Below, piece after piece: positions 11,403 to 24,693 of a DNA stretch of 64,000 nucleotides. This DNA is from Amblyomma americanum. Taxonomy: Eukaryota > Arthropoda > Arachnida > Ixodida > Ixodidae. A program made the translations under genes and the position numbers. The stretch covers positions 2,515,501 through 2,579,500 of the forward strand of contig NW_027526484.1 of assembly GCF_052857255.1 (NCBI RefSeq). The letters are read 5' to 3'. Below the pieces are notes generated by a model that saw nothing but the letters and a program-made list of their open reading frames with translations, searched no databases and was not told the origin of the DNA. How positions within the stretch are numbered: the first letter of the stretch is position 1; each line of letters begins with the position of its first letter.

Positions 11403-14356
11403 CATGCTGCTGCTTCAGATGGTACTGCTTCAGAGGTACTGCTTCAGATGTCGTGTCAATGCCTTATACAGGCAGACCATGGGTGAAGAGACGGATTAGA
11501 CGTCCCCTCTCCGAGCACAGTCCAGCAACGATTTCGTGGCCGGATCAGACTACTGGAACTGAGACGCCAGAAGGCAGCATGACTGCAACACAAGGGCACA
11601 AGCACCCAACAGCCCATGGTGAGTTGCTTGCTTGACCTGTTATATTGTCTCACCACTGAAATCACGTTCTTCCTCGTGCTACTACCAACAATGTGCTGCT
11701 CATGCTTGCTGCTAACCCTGAGTGCACTTATATTCACGCCAAAATTGGGGCAAAGCTGCGTATGCCTATCATATGCTGCTCCTGTTTGCGTAGGTCGCAA
11801 TATGGTTTGATGTTGTTTATAGGTTCTACATACCTGGCGCCTCCAACTTTGCCCAGACTTTAGGACATAGGTGACAGACGTTTTGTCACCCAGTATGGGT
11901 TTTCCTGTTTGTTCTGCTAGGATGCTGAAAAGCCTCTCGAAGTGTTGCCGAGGTGGCCGTTTCATCATAAAACCTTTTTAACAATGGCAAATCCGAGGGA
12001 GCACCTTTTTTTTTTTGTCGTACTACAAGTGGTGACTGCAGTCAGCAATTATTACCAGTCCGAACTGAAGGGGATCAGTGCCGCCAGATTCTGCAGTAAC
12101 TAAGAGCAGCTGGTGAAGGCGAGACACCAGTGGCGGTAAATAACCACAGCTGCTACCTGCAGAGCGGGAATGGTCTACTCTTGCAATACGTTCTTGCAGT
12201 TGACCGCAGACAGGGGCAGTCCTTCCTTGCATACATTTACGACACGTGTCATGACACAATGTATATGAGAAGCTTAGACATGTATCTATGTGGCGGCTGG
12301 TTGGAATGCTTTTGCCATAGCGTATATCCCATAACCGGTCTGGAGTGCCATACAGTTAGGGCCTTGGTATTGAGGTGGTCACTTGAAGCAAGGCATCTTG
12401 CAGCTTGTTTCAAAGACTTGCATTCTTTCATATGTGTGTATATGTAGCACAGCCCATTGGCAACTACAAGAGGTCTAAGGAAATGGAAGATGGAAGTTTA
12501 GAGCTGTCCGAAAAAACGTAAATCACAGTCACAGCATATGCCTTCAGGCAGCACTTTTTTCTGTCCTTTTTTTTTTCCAGGCAAAACTAGCCAGTACCTC
12601 ACTTGAACATTACATGTTTATGATAAAGCAAGTCATTTTGCTTAATCCTAACAAAGTCACGTCCCTTTGTCATTTACGTAGGTGGCCCCAGTCTCCGTGT
12701 CTGTATGTTTCCATTTATAGCCCTGTTGATATAAGCATTTTTTTTCACAAAGTTCGAAGAATAACTCATATGCGAGGGAGAAACATAGTAGCTGATCGAC
12801 ATTGGAACATAGTGCTAAAATGTAAGATAATTGAAAACAGCCTACATAAGCATTAAACTGAATTCTGTAGAGCCTTGATCCCTTGACTGTCACGACAGCT
12901 AGATGGCATACGGTGACCAGGGACCATACTCTGTAACAATCCACTTCTCAACTTTATTATTTTTTTCATCTACAGTTAGTATACCGCTGCAACTTAATTG
13001 TGACAGCATCATTGACAGGTTAACAAACCATGTGATTCACGGGCTCCAGTATGGATGGCAGAGCTGGCCAATCCATGGAGACAAAGGAATGAATAGAGAA
13101 AAGAGTTCTTGCAAAACGCGAGAAACATGGATTAAGGTGATATGTGGAAAAGTAATTGGGTGATCATTTCAGACAGAAGAAGATGTAACGAAGTATAAGA
13201 AAAGAGCTGAACCTACTAATGAAGTAGTAGGGTCGCACAAACAACATATAGGTCGTTGGTTTGGCTCTCACTGGTGGCATGTCTTCTAGATTGGTAAATT
13301 ATCTCTTGTCTCAAATGAATGCTTAGTAACTACTCTACTTGACAAGAGACAATAAAAGATAAATAATAGTAAGGTATTTTTCTGCTTTCGTTTGTTCTGG
13401 AGGCTGCGCCTTCCAGTAAATGAAGTTAGTTAGCTGTTGTCTCGCAGCCATCAATGCACCATATGTAACGGTTAAAACCCTTGTGTATCATGGGTAAACA
13501 AAAACACTGAAAGGTGCTACAGAACTGATGTGGCAAGTAACCTAGAGCATGACACTTAGCTCCTACTAGACCAGTGTCATGCTAATGATAGCGATTTTCT
13601 TATATGCAGCTCAACACTATAGTGCAGGGATAATTGCAGCAGTTGTGGCAAAACATCGTTACACCAAGCTTAGCTCAGCATATTGCAATGACTGGATGGT
13701 GGGCAATGCAGCTGCCCATACTGGGTACTGCTTCAGATGTCGTGTCAATGCCTTATACAGGTGGACAAAGGCTGAAGAGACGGTGTGCACGTCTCCCCTC
13801 CAAGCACAGTCCAGCAAAGATTTTGCGGCTGGATCAGGCTACTGGAACTGAGACGTCAGAAGGCAGTATGACTGCACCACAAGGGCACAAGCACCCAACA
13901 GCCCATGGTGAGATGCTTGCTTGGCCTGTTATATTGTCTCACCACTGAAATCATGTTCTTCCTCATGCTGCTACCAAAAATGTGCTGCTCATGCGTGCTG
14001 CTAACCCTGAGTGCACTTATATTCACGCCAAAATGGGGGCAAAGCTGCGTATGCATACCATATGCTCCTCTTTGCATGGGTCACAATGTGGTTTGATGTT
14101 GTTTATAGGTTCTACATACCTGGCGCCTCCAACTTTGCTCAGACTGTGGGACATAGGTAACAGACGTGTTGTCACTCAGTATGGGTTTTCCTGTTTGTTC
14201 CGCAAGCACGCTGCAGGAGAGAGGACGTGCAGATTGTACGCTGGATTCGTGTGAATGCTCGACGTCCAGACCGACTGACAGATGCTTGGTCACGTGTCGC
14301 AATAACCGCGCTGACGCGCGCGGGCCATACGCGATTCGGTCCGCTTGTCTGAACCC

Positions 14357-14604
14357 ACCTTAAGGGCCATCGGGGTATCTTGTCTTCACATTACATGCCT
14401 TGCCCAAGCCCATTTCTTCCTCTTGATTTTGACTAGGATGTCATTAACCTGCGTTTGTTCCCTCACCCAATCTGCCCACTTCCAGCTTAACGTTACACCT
14501 ATCGTTCTTCTTCAGTTTGGTGTGCTGTCCTCAACTTAAACTAAACCGTTCTCGCTAGCCTCCACGCTTCTCCCCATAGGTTTTTGCCTCGATTTTCACG
14601 AGAA
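14357..14604 (-). mobile_element. RTE-type LINE 3' fragment in unit 2
   Basis: Copy of the fragment at 8582-8829, carried along by the tandem duplication; no independent insertion is implied. Confidence 0.6.
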
Positions 14605-14925
14605 CCAAAAAAGGGAAAAAATTCCAGCAAAATCCAACCACACTATTCAAGCCAAGAAAGGCTGTACCATGGGAAATTTATTTTGATATCATCGAACAAG
14701 AACAAAGCTTCTTCCCAGGCCAAGTAGTATGAGAGGATTTTTTTTATTTTTTGTTCTACGATTATCTGTGTCTGAAATGAACGAGGTAGAATGGTGAATT
14801 TTTTTCATACATATGTTGGTTGGTCACTAATTTTCGTCTGTGTTCACTTTCACTCACGTTTTCCCCCTACATTTCGTTGTGTTTAGTATGGGAGAATGCA
14901 CTTTGCTTTGTTAATTTACTTGCAG

Positions 14926-16404
14926 GTGACGGTGCCTCTGATGAGAGAAGCATGCTGATCAACATGAGAGCAGAAATGGGGGATCGCCGGTCGCTCACTC
15001 CCTTGCCTCCATCTCCTCCACATGGTGGGGAGGAAAGCAAAGTTGACCAATTTGAGGTCACCTTACCAGACCTGCCCTCCATATCCCTATGGCTGCCCTG
15101 GTCACTGCAGTCAGTGGCCTCTCCACCAGAGCCAGAGACCTCTTCACCAGAGCCAGTGCCGGAGTCTACTCCTCCTCCAGGACCATCCCAACCCACACGT
15201 CTGTTGGAGGCTTGTGTGCAGGTATCTCGGGAGGAGCAGCTGGAGCCTGCTACTCTGGAGGAACCTGTTGGTGCCTTTGGCTTCCTTCGAACTGCCACAG
15301 GATGCGGCTGAGGGGCAGGAGCATGGCAAAGAGCAAATGGCATTTGCATCCATCTCTGTACCAGAGCCAGGGCTAGTGCTGGAAGTAACTTCAGAACCAC
15401 CCCAACCCAAAAGACTGTCAGAGGCTCACATGCAGGAATCTCTGGATGAGCAGCAGGATCTTGCAATGAGAGATGTTAAGGAACTTGTGGCACTTTCAGT
15501 TTCTTCCAAACTGCCACACGAGACTGCAGGGATGCTGGAGCACGTCAACGACACAATGGCGCTTGCATCTGTCTCTGCACCAGACCTAAGGCCTGTGTCA
15601 GAGCTGACTCCTACTTCAGAACCACCCCAACCCACACAGCCGTCGGGGGCTAGTGTGCAGGAATATCTGGAGGAGCAGCTGGAGCCTTTTACTTCCTCCA
15701 AACTGGAGCAGCAGAATCTTGCAATGGAAGCTGCGAGAGAACTAATGGTGGACTTCAGGATCCTTTGAGCTGCCCCCAGGAAACAGCAATGCAGCTGGAG
15801 CATGCTGAAGAGGCAATGGCGCCTGTAGCTATATCTGCACTGAACCCAGGCCTTTTGCCGGAGGTGTCACCTCTTTCAGAAGCATCTGAATCCAGACATG
15901 TATTGGTAGCTAGCACGCAGGCATCTCTGTCAGAAGAGCTGAAGTCTGCTGCTGTCTCCAAGATGGAGTTGCAGGCCCCTGTAATGGAAGCTGTGGAGGA
16001 ACTTACGATGACTTCAGCTTCCTCCAAACTACCACAGGATATTGCAGGGATGTTGGAGCACGTTGCAGGACCGATGGCGCTTGGGGCTATCTCTGTGCAG
16101 GAGACAGGACTGGACGTGCCTGCTCGGTCAGAACCACCACAGACAGCTTGGCCACCAGACCTTTTTATGCTAAGTCAGGTGGCAGAATCTGCCGCTCGCT
16201 GTGAACTGAAGCAGCAAAATCTTGGTCAGGAGGGGCCAGTGACGGCTCTGCCGGCTTCCCCCGAGCTTGCTCCGGCCTCTGTCCTCGAGTCCGTGGCACT
16301 TGCAGCTTCATCTGAGCCAGTGCAGCCAACCACAACGGCGCTGCTGCCTCAACTGGCCGAGTCTGGCCTGTCACCGCATCCAGAGGCTGTATTTGAATCA
16401 GAGC
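14926..16404 (+). pseudogene. Exon X2, frame broken by three +1 insertions
   Basis: The splice sites are the same as in X1 (acceptor ending 14925, donor at 16405). The exon is 1,479 nt, three longer than X1. The extra bases lie near 15268 (cctgttggtg against cctgtggtg), near 15750 (atggtggac against atggtgac) and near 15774 (five C against four). The first shift leads to a TGA ending at 15311; after the third the original frame is regained and stays open to the donor. Because the insertions sum to three, only the part from 15268 to 15775 is out of frame. They may be real or may be sequencing or polishing errors in an otherwise near-identical copy. Confidence 0.8.
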
Positions 16405-19400
16405 GTAAGTATTTCTGATTTCTTGTGCAGGTTGCAGAACCATGCGTACATTGTGAATGACCTGATGCATGGCTTCACTTTGCAGCTCGTACTGTAAAAT
16501 TTGGGTGAGAACACTGGATGGCAGGGACACAGTGCAGGCTTTCAATGTGTGTTGGAACAATATGGCTGCATTATATCAAGCTGTCAAAGGACTGTTATCA
16601 TGCCATCACAAGTAACTAGGTGACAGCATGAACTTTTATTCATGGGCAGTAACTGCGAAGCATCGCAATCTGATGCTTGTTGCTTGGATGAAGGTGACAT
16701 GTTTCGTAATTGGGCTAAACGGCAGTCACAGCCTGCTACCATCATGATTAAAAATAATTTGATTTGGTCTCTTTAATTTTTAAGTGTGTGTGCGCGCGTG
16801 CGTGCGAGAGAAAGAGAGAGCATGACACTTAGCTCCTACTAGACCAATGTCATGCTAATCATAGCAATATGCAGCTCAACACCATAGTGCAGGGATAATT
16901 GCGGCAGTTGTGGAAAAACATCGTTACGCCGACCTTAGCTCAGCATATTGCAATGACTAGATGGTGGACAGCTACCCATACTGGGTTAAAACAGATCCTT
17001 GGGCGAGTTGGTAACTCATTATAACCAGAACAGCGCTCACTAAGACACGGACACGAAGGGAGACACGACACACACGAGCGCTGACTTTCAACTGGTGTTT
17101 ATTGTTTGGAACGAGGCATGTATACAGTTCCAACAACACAAGGAAACCAAACCATCCATTCATAGATTCATAGTTAATTCATGCTGCTGCTTCAGATGGT
17201 ACTGCTTCAGAGGTACTGCTTCAGATGTCGTGTCAATGCCTTATACAGGCAGACCATGGGTGAAGAGACGGATTAGACGTCCCCTCTCCGAGCACAGTCC
17301 AGCAACGATTTCGTGGCCGGATCAGACTACTGGAACTGAGACGCCAGAAGGCAGCATGACTGCAACACAAGGGCACAAGCACCCAACAGCCCATGGTGAG
17401 TTGCTTGCTTGACCTGTTATATTGTCTCACCACTGAAATCACGTTCTTCCTCGTGCTACTACCAACAATGTGCTGCTCATGCTTGCTGCTAACCCTGAGT
17501 GCACTTATATTCACGCCAAAATTGGGGCAAAGCTGCGTATGCCTATCATATGCTGCTCCTGTTTGCGTAGGTCGCAATATGGTTTGATGTTGTTTATAGG
17601 TTCTACATACCTGGCGCCTCCAACTTTGCCCAGACTTTAGGACATAGGTGACAGACGTTTTGTCACCCAGTATGGGTTTTCCTGTTTGTTCTGCTAGGAT
17701 GCTGAAAAGCCTCTCGAAGTGTTGCCGAGGTGGCCGTTTCATCATAAAACCTTTTTAACAATGGCAAATCTGAGGGAGCACCTTTTTTTTTGTCGTACTA
17801 CAAGTGGTGACTGCAGTCAGCAATTATTACCAGTCCGAACTGAAGGGGATCAGTGCCGCCAGATTCTGCAGTAACTAAGAGCAGCTGGTGAAGGCGAGAC
17901 ACCAGTGGCGGTAAATAACCACAGCTGCTACCTGCAGAGCGGGAATGGTCTACTCTTGCAATACGTTCTTGCAGTTGACCGCAGACAGGGGCAGTCCTTC
18001 CTTGCATACATTTACGACACGTGTCATGACACAATGTATATGAGAAGCTTAGACATGTATCTATGTGGCTGCTGGTTGGAATGCTTTTGCCATAGCGTAT
18101 ATCCCATAACCGGTCTGGAGTGCCATACAGTTAGGGCCTTGGTATTGAGGTGGTCACTTGAAGCAAGGCATCTTGCAGCTTGTTTCAAAGACTTGCATTC
18201 TTTCATATGTGTGTATATGTAGCACAGCCCATTGGCAACTACAAGAGGTCTAAGGAAATGGAAGATGGAAGTTTAGAGCTGTCCGAAAAAACGTAAATCA
18301 CAGTCACAGCATATGCCTTCAGGCAGCACTTTTTTCTGTCCTTTTTTTTTTCCAGGCAAAACTAGCCAGTACCTCACTTGAACATTACATGTTTATGATA
18401 AAGCAAGTCATTTTGCTTAATCCTAACAAAGTCACGTCCCTTTGTCATTTACGTAGGTGGCCCCAGTCTCCGTGTCTGTATGTTTCCATTTATAGCCCTG
18501 TTGATATAAGCATTTTTTTTCACAAAGTTCGAAGAATAACTCATATGCGAGGGAGAAACATAGTAGCTGATCGACATTGGAACATAGTGCTAAAATGTAA
18601 GATAATTGAAAACAGCCTACATAAGCATTAAACTGAATTCTGTAGAGCCTTGATCCCTTGACTGTCACGACAGCTAGATGGCATACGGTGACCAGGGACC
18701 ATACTCTGTAACAATCCACTTCTCAACTTTATTATTTTTTTCATCTACAGTTAGTATACCGCTGCAACTTAATTGTGACAGCATCATTGACAGGTTAACA
18801 AACCATGTGATTCACGGGCTCCAGTATGGATGGCAGAGCTGGCCAATCCATGGAGACAAAGGAATGAATAGAGAAAAGAGTTCTTGCAAAACGCGAGAAA
18901 CATGGATTAAGGTGATATGTGGAAAAGTAATTGGGTGATCATTTCAGACAGAAGAAGATGTAACGAAGTATAAGAAAAGAGCTGAACCTGCTAATGAAGT
19001 AGTAGGGTCGCACAAACAACATATAGGTCGTTGGTTTGGCTCTCACTGGTGGCATGTCTTCTAGATTGGTAAATTATCTCTTGTCTCAAATGAATGCTTA
19101 GTAACTACTCTACTTGACAAGAGACAATAAAAGATAAATAATAGTAAGGTATTTTTCTGCTTTCGTTTGTTCTGGAGGCTGCGCCTTCCAGTAAATGAAG
19201 TTAGTTAGCTGTTGTCTCGCAGCCATCAATGCACCATATGTAACGGTTAAAACCCTTGTGTATCATGGGTAAACAAAAACACTGAAAGGTGCTACAGAAC
19301 TGATGTGGCAAGTAACCTAGAGCATGACACTTAGCTCCTACTAGACCAGTGTCATGCTAATGATAGCGATTTTCTTATATGCAGCTCAACACTATAGTGC

Positions 19401-20131
19401 AGGGATAATTGCAGCAGTTGTGGCAAAACATCGTTACACCAAGCTTAGCTCAGCATATTGCAATGACTGGATGGTGGGCAATGCAGCTGCCCATACTGGG
19501 TACTGCTTCAGATGTCGTGTCAATGCCTTATACAGGTGGACAAAGGCTGAAGAGACGGTGTGCACGTCTCCCCTCCAAGCACAGTCCAGCAAAGATTTTG
19601 CGGCTGGATCAGGCTACTGGAACTGAGACGTCAGAAGGCAGTATGACTGCACCACAAGGGCACAAGCACCCAACAGCCCATGGTGAGATGCTTGCTTGGC
19701 CTGTTATATTGTCTCACCACTGAAATCATGTTCTTCCTCATGCTGCTACCAAAAATGTGCTGCTCATGCGTGCTGCTAACCCTGAGTGCACTTATATTCA
19801 CGCCAAAATGGGGGCAAAGCTGCGTATGCATACCATATGCTCCTCTTTGCATGGGTCACAATGTGGTTTGATGTTGTTTATAGGTTCTACATACCTGGCG
19901 CCTCCAACTTTGCTCAGACTGTGGGACATAGGTAACAGACGTGTTGTCACTCAGTATGGGTTTTCCTGTTTGTTCCGCAAGCACGCTGCAGGAGAGAGGA
20001 CGTGCAGATTGTACGCTGGATTCGTGTGAATGCTCGACGTCCAGACCGACTGACAGATGCTTGGTCACGTGTCGCAATAACCGCGCTGACGCGCGCGGGC
20101 CATACGCGATTCGGTCCGCTTGTCTGAACCC

Positions 20132-20379
20132 ACCTTAAGGGCCATCGGGGTATCTTGTCTTCACATTACATGCCTTGCCCAAGCCCATTTCTTCCTCTTG
20201 ATTTTGACTAGGATGTCATTAACCTGCGTTTGTTCCCTCACCCAATCTGCCCACTTCCAGCTTAACGTTACACCTATCGTTCTTCTTCAGTTTGGTGTGC
20301 TGTCCTCAACTTAAACTAAACCGTTCTCGCTAGCCTCCACGCTTCTCCCCATAGGTTTTTGCCTCGATTTTCACGAGAA
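20132..20379 (-). mobile_element. RTE-type LINE 3' fragment in unit 3
   Basis: Third copy of the fragment described at 8582-8829, part of the amplified unit. Confidence 0.6.
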
Positions 20380-20700
20380 CCAAAAAAGGGAAAAAATTCC
20401 AGCAAAATCCAACCACACTATTCAAGCCAAGAAAGGCTGTACCATGGGAAATTTATTTTGATATCATCGAACAAGAACAAAGCTTCTTCCCAGGCCAAGT
20501 AGTATGAGAGGATTTTTTTTATTTTTTGTTCTACGATTATCTGTGTCTGAAATGAACGAGGTAGAATGGTGAATTTTTTTCATACATATGTTGGTTGGTC
20601 ACTAATTTTCGTCTGTGGTCACTTTCACTCACGTTTTCCCCCTACATTTCGTTGTGTTTAGTATGGGAGAATGCACTTTGCTTTGTTAATTTACTTGCAG

Positions 20701-22176
20701 GTGACGGTGCCTCTGATGAGAGAAGCATGCTGATCAACATGAGAGCAGAAATGGGGGATCGCCGGTCGCTCACTCCCTTGCCTCCATCTCCTCCACATGG
20801 TGGGGAGGAAAGCAAAGTTGACCAATTTGAGGTCACCTTACCAGACCTGCCCTCCATATCCCTATGGCTGCCCTGGTCACTGCAGTCAGTGGCCTCTCCA
20901 CCAGAGCCAGAGACCTCTTCACCAGAGCCAGTGCCGGAGTCTACTCCTCCTCCAGGACCATCCCAACCCACACGTCTGTTGGAGGCTTGTGTGCAGGTAT
21001 CTCGGGAGGAGCAGCTGGAGCCTGCTACTCTGGAGGAACCTGTGGTGCCTTTGGCTTCCTTCGAACTGCCACAGGATGCGGCTGAGGGGCAGGAGCATGG
21101 CAAAGAGCAAATGGCATTTGCATCCATCTCTGTACCAGAGCCAGGGCTAGTGCTGGAAGTAACTTCAGAACCACCCCAACCCAAAAGACTGTCAGAGGCT
21201 CACATGCAGGAATCTCTGGATGAGCAGCAGGATCTTGCAATGAGAGATGTTAAGGAACTTGTGGCACTTTCAGTTTCTTCCAAACTGCCACACGAGACTG
21301 CAGGGATGCTGGAGCACGTCAACGACACAATGGCGCTTGCATCTGTCTCTGCACCAGACCTAAGGCCTGTGCCAGAGCTGACTCCTACTTCAGAACCACC
21401 CCAACCCACACAGCCGTCGGGGGCTAGTGTGCAGGAATATCTGGAGGAGCAGCTGGAGCCTTTTACTTCCTCCAAACTGGAGCAGCAGAATCTTGCAATG
21501 GAAGCTGCGAGAGAACTAATGGTGACTTCAGGATCCTTTGAGCTGCCCCAGGAAACAGCAATGCAGCTGGAGCATGCTGAAGAGGCAATGGCGCCTGTAG
21601 CTATATCTGCACTGAACCCAGGCCTTTTGCCGGAGGTGTCACCTCTTTCAGAAGCATCTGAATCCAGACATGTATTGGTAGCTAGCACGCAGGCATCTCT
21701 GTCAGAAGAGCTGAAGTCTGCTGCTGTCTCCAAGATGGAGTTGCAGGCCCCTGTAATGGAAGCTGTGGAGGAACTTACGATGACTTCAGCTTCCTCCAAA
21801 CTACCACAGGATATTGCAGGGATGTTGGAGCACGTTGCAGGACCGATGGCGCTTGGGGCTATCTCTGTGCAGGAGACAGGACTGGACGTGCCTGCTCGGT
21901 CAGAACCACCACAGACAGCTTGGCCACCAGACCTTTTTATGCTAAGTCAGGTGGCAGAATCTGCCGCTCGCTGTGAACTGAAGCAGCAAAATCTTGGTCA
22001 GGAGGGGCCAGTGGCGGCTCTGCCGGCTTCCCCCGAGCTTGCTCCGGCCTCTGTCCTCGAGTCCGTGGCACTTGCAGCTTCATCTGAGCCAGTGCAGCCA
22101 ACCACAACGGCGCTGCTGCCTCAACTGGCCGAGTCTGGCCTGTCACCGCATCCAGAGGCTGTATTTGAATCAGAGC
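20701..22176 (+). CDS. Internal exon X3, Pro/Glu-rich repeat protein
   Basis: This copy is open over its full 1,476 nt with the same acceptor (ending 20700) and donor (gtaagt at 22177) and the same phase 1-1 arrangement as X1. The encoded protein is identical to that of X1 except for one clear change inside the exon (Thr to Ala in the last repeat, at GPVAALPASP). It has the same five-repeat, acidic, proline-rich organisation and no recognised catalytic motif. If the array is real, X1 and X3 could both be spliced in, doubling the repeat region; X2 between them would need to be skipped. Confidence 0.72.
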
Positions 22177-24693
22177 GTAAGTATTTCTGATTTCTTGTGC
22201 AGGTTGCAGAACCATGCGTACATTGTGAATGACCTGATGCATGGCTTCACTTTGCAGCTCGTACTGTAAAATTTGGGTGAGAACACTGGATGGCAGGGAC
22301 ACAGTGCAGGCTTTCAATGTGTGTTGGAACAATATGGCTGCATTATATCAAGCTGTCAAAGGACTGTTATCATGCCATCACAAGTAACTAGGTGACAGCA
22401 TGAACTTTTATTCATGGGCAGTAACTGCGAAGCATCACAATCTGATGCTTGTTGCTTGGATGAAGGTGACATGTTTCGTAATTGGGCTAAACGGCAGTCA
22501 CAGCCTGCTACCATCATGATTAAAAATAATTTGATTTGGTCTCTTTAATTTTTAAGTGTGTGTGCGCACGTGTGTGCGAGAGAAAGAGAGAGCATGACAC
22601 TTAGCTCCTACTAGACCAATGTCATGCTAATCATAGCAATATGCAGCTCAACACCATAGTGCAGGGATAATTGCGGCAGTTGTGGAAAAACATCGTTACG
22701 CCGACCTTAGCTCAGCATATTGCAATGACTAGATGGTGGACAGCTACCCATACTGGGTTAAAACAGATCCTTGGGCGAGTTGGTAACTCATTATAACCAG
22801 AACAGCGCTCACTAAGACACGGACACGAAGGGAGACACGACACACACGAGCGCTGACTTTCAACTGGTGTTTATTGTTTGGAACGAGGCATGTATACAGT
22901 TCCAACAACACAAAGAAACCAAACCATCCATTCATAGATTCATAGTTAATTCATGCTGCTGCTTCAGATGGTACTGCTTCAGAGGTACTGCTTCAGATGT
23001 CGTGTCAATGCCTTATACAGGCAGACCATGGGTGAAGAGACGGATTAGACGTCCCCTCTCCGAGCACAGTCCAGCAACGATTTCGTGGCCGGATCAGACT
23101 ACTGGAACTGAGACGCCAGAAGGCAGCATGACTGCAACACAAGGGCACAAGCACCCAACAGCCCATGGTGAGTTGCTTGCTTGACCTGTTATATTGTCTC
23201 ACCACTGAAATCACGTTCTTCCTCGTGCTACTACCAACAATGTGCTGCTCATGCTTGCTGCTAACCCTGAGTGCACTTATATTCACGCCAAAATTGGGGC
23301 AAAGCTGCGTATGCCTATCATATGCTGCTCCTGTTTGCGTAGGTCGCAATATGGTTTGATGTTGTTTATAGGTTCTACATACCTGGCGCCTCCAACTTTG
23401 CCCAGACTTTAGGACATAGGTGACAGACGTTTTGTCACCCAGTATGGGTTTTCCTGTTTGTTCTGCTAGGATGCTGAAAAGCCTCTCGAAGTGTTGCCGA
23501 GGTGGCCGTTTCATCATAAAACCTTTTTAACAATGGCAAATCCGAGGGAGCACCTTTTTTTTTTGTCGTACTACAAGTGGTGACTGCAGTCAGCAATTAT
23601 TACCAGTCCGAACTGAAGGGGATCAGTGCCGCCAGATTCTGCAGTAACTAAGAGCAGCTGGTGAAGGCGAGACACCAGTGGCGGTAAATAACCACAGCTG
23701 CTACCTGCAGAGCGGGAATGGTCTACTCTTGCAATACGTTCTTGCAGTTGACCGCAGACAGGGGCAGTCCTTCCTTGCATACATTTACGACACGTGTCAT
23801 GACACAATGTATATGAGAAGCTTAGACATGTATCTATGTGGCTGCTGGTTGGAATGCTTTTGCCATAGCGTATATCCCATAACCGGTCTGGAGTGCCATA
23901 CAGTTAGGGCCTTGGTATTGAGGTGGTCACTTGAAGCAAGGCATCTTGCAGCTTGTTTCAAAGACTTGTATTCTTTCATATGTGTGTATATGTAGCACAG
24001 CCCATTGGCAACTACAAGAGGTCTAAGGAAATGGAAGATGGAAGTTTAGAGCTGTCCGAAAAAACGTAAATCACAGTCACAGCATATGCCTTCAGGCAGC
24101 ACTTTTTTCTGTCCTTTTTTTTTTCCAGGCAAAACTAGCCAGTACCTCACTTGAACATTACATGTTTATGATAAAGCAAGTCATTTTGCTTAATCCTAAC
24201 AAAGTCACGTCCCTTTGTCATTTACGTAGGTGGCCCCAGTCTCCGTGTCTGTATGTTTCCATTTATAGCCCTGTTGATATAAGCATTTTTTTTCACAAAG
24301 TTCGAAGAATAACTCATATGCGAGGGAGAAACATAGTAGCTGATCGACATTGGAACATAGTGCTAAAATTTAAGATAATTGAAAACAGCCTACATAAGCA
24401 TTAAACTGAATTCTGTAGAGCCTTGATCCCTTGACTGTCACGACAGCTAGATGGCATACGGTGACCAGGGACCATACTCTGTAACAATCCACTTCTCAAC
24501 TTTATTATTTTTTTCATCTACAGTTAGTATACCGCTGCAACTTAATTGTGACAGCATCATTGACAGGTTAACAAACCATATGATTCACGGGCTCCAGTAT
24601 GGATGGCAGAGCTGGCCAATCCATGGAGACAAAGGAATGAATAGAGAAAAGAGTTCTTGCAAAACGCGAGAAACATGGATTAAGGTGATATGT

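Larger units (their letters stand above)
7369..13143 (+). repeat. Tandem unit 1 of 3 (5,775 bp)
   Basis: The unit starts at gtggaaaagtaattgggtga and recurs at 13144 and 18919 with an exact spacing of 5,775 bp. Units are almost identical: a few substitutions and homopolymer changes per unit. In order each unit holds a hairpin-headed repeat segment (A, from about 7773), an RTE LINE 3' fragment, exon X, a microsatellite, a second A-type segment with a 190-bp insertion (11044-11950), and a tail. The junction between units joins a sequence ending gatatgt to one starting ggaaaag; the last unit instead continues into gatatgtttcg, the presumed ancestral exit. Confidence 0.95.
13144..18918 (+). repeat. 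Tandem unit 2 of 3
   Basis: Same composition and exactly the same period as unit 1. Its exon X copy carries three single-base insertions; other differences from unit 1 are scattered substitutions and homopolymer changes. It shares with unit 3 several variants not seen in unit 1 (for example aaaggtgctac near 13510 and 19285 against aaatgtgctac near 7736). Confidence 0.95.
18919..24693 (+). repeat. Tandem unit 3 of 3
   Basis: The final unit of the array. It ends at gatatgt and continues into ttcgtaattgggctaaacgg, which is a sequence found elsewhere inside the units (for example near 10926), consistent with this being the original right flank before amplification. Confidence 0.95.
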
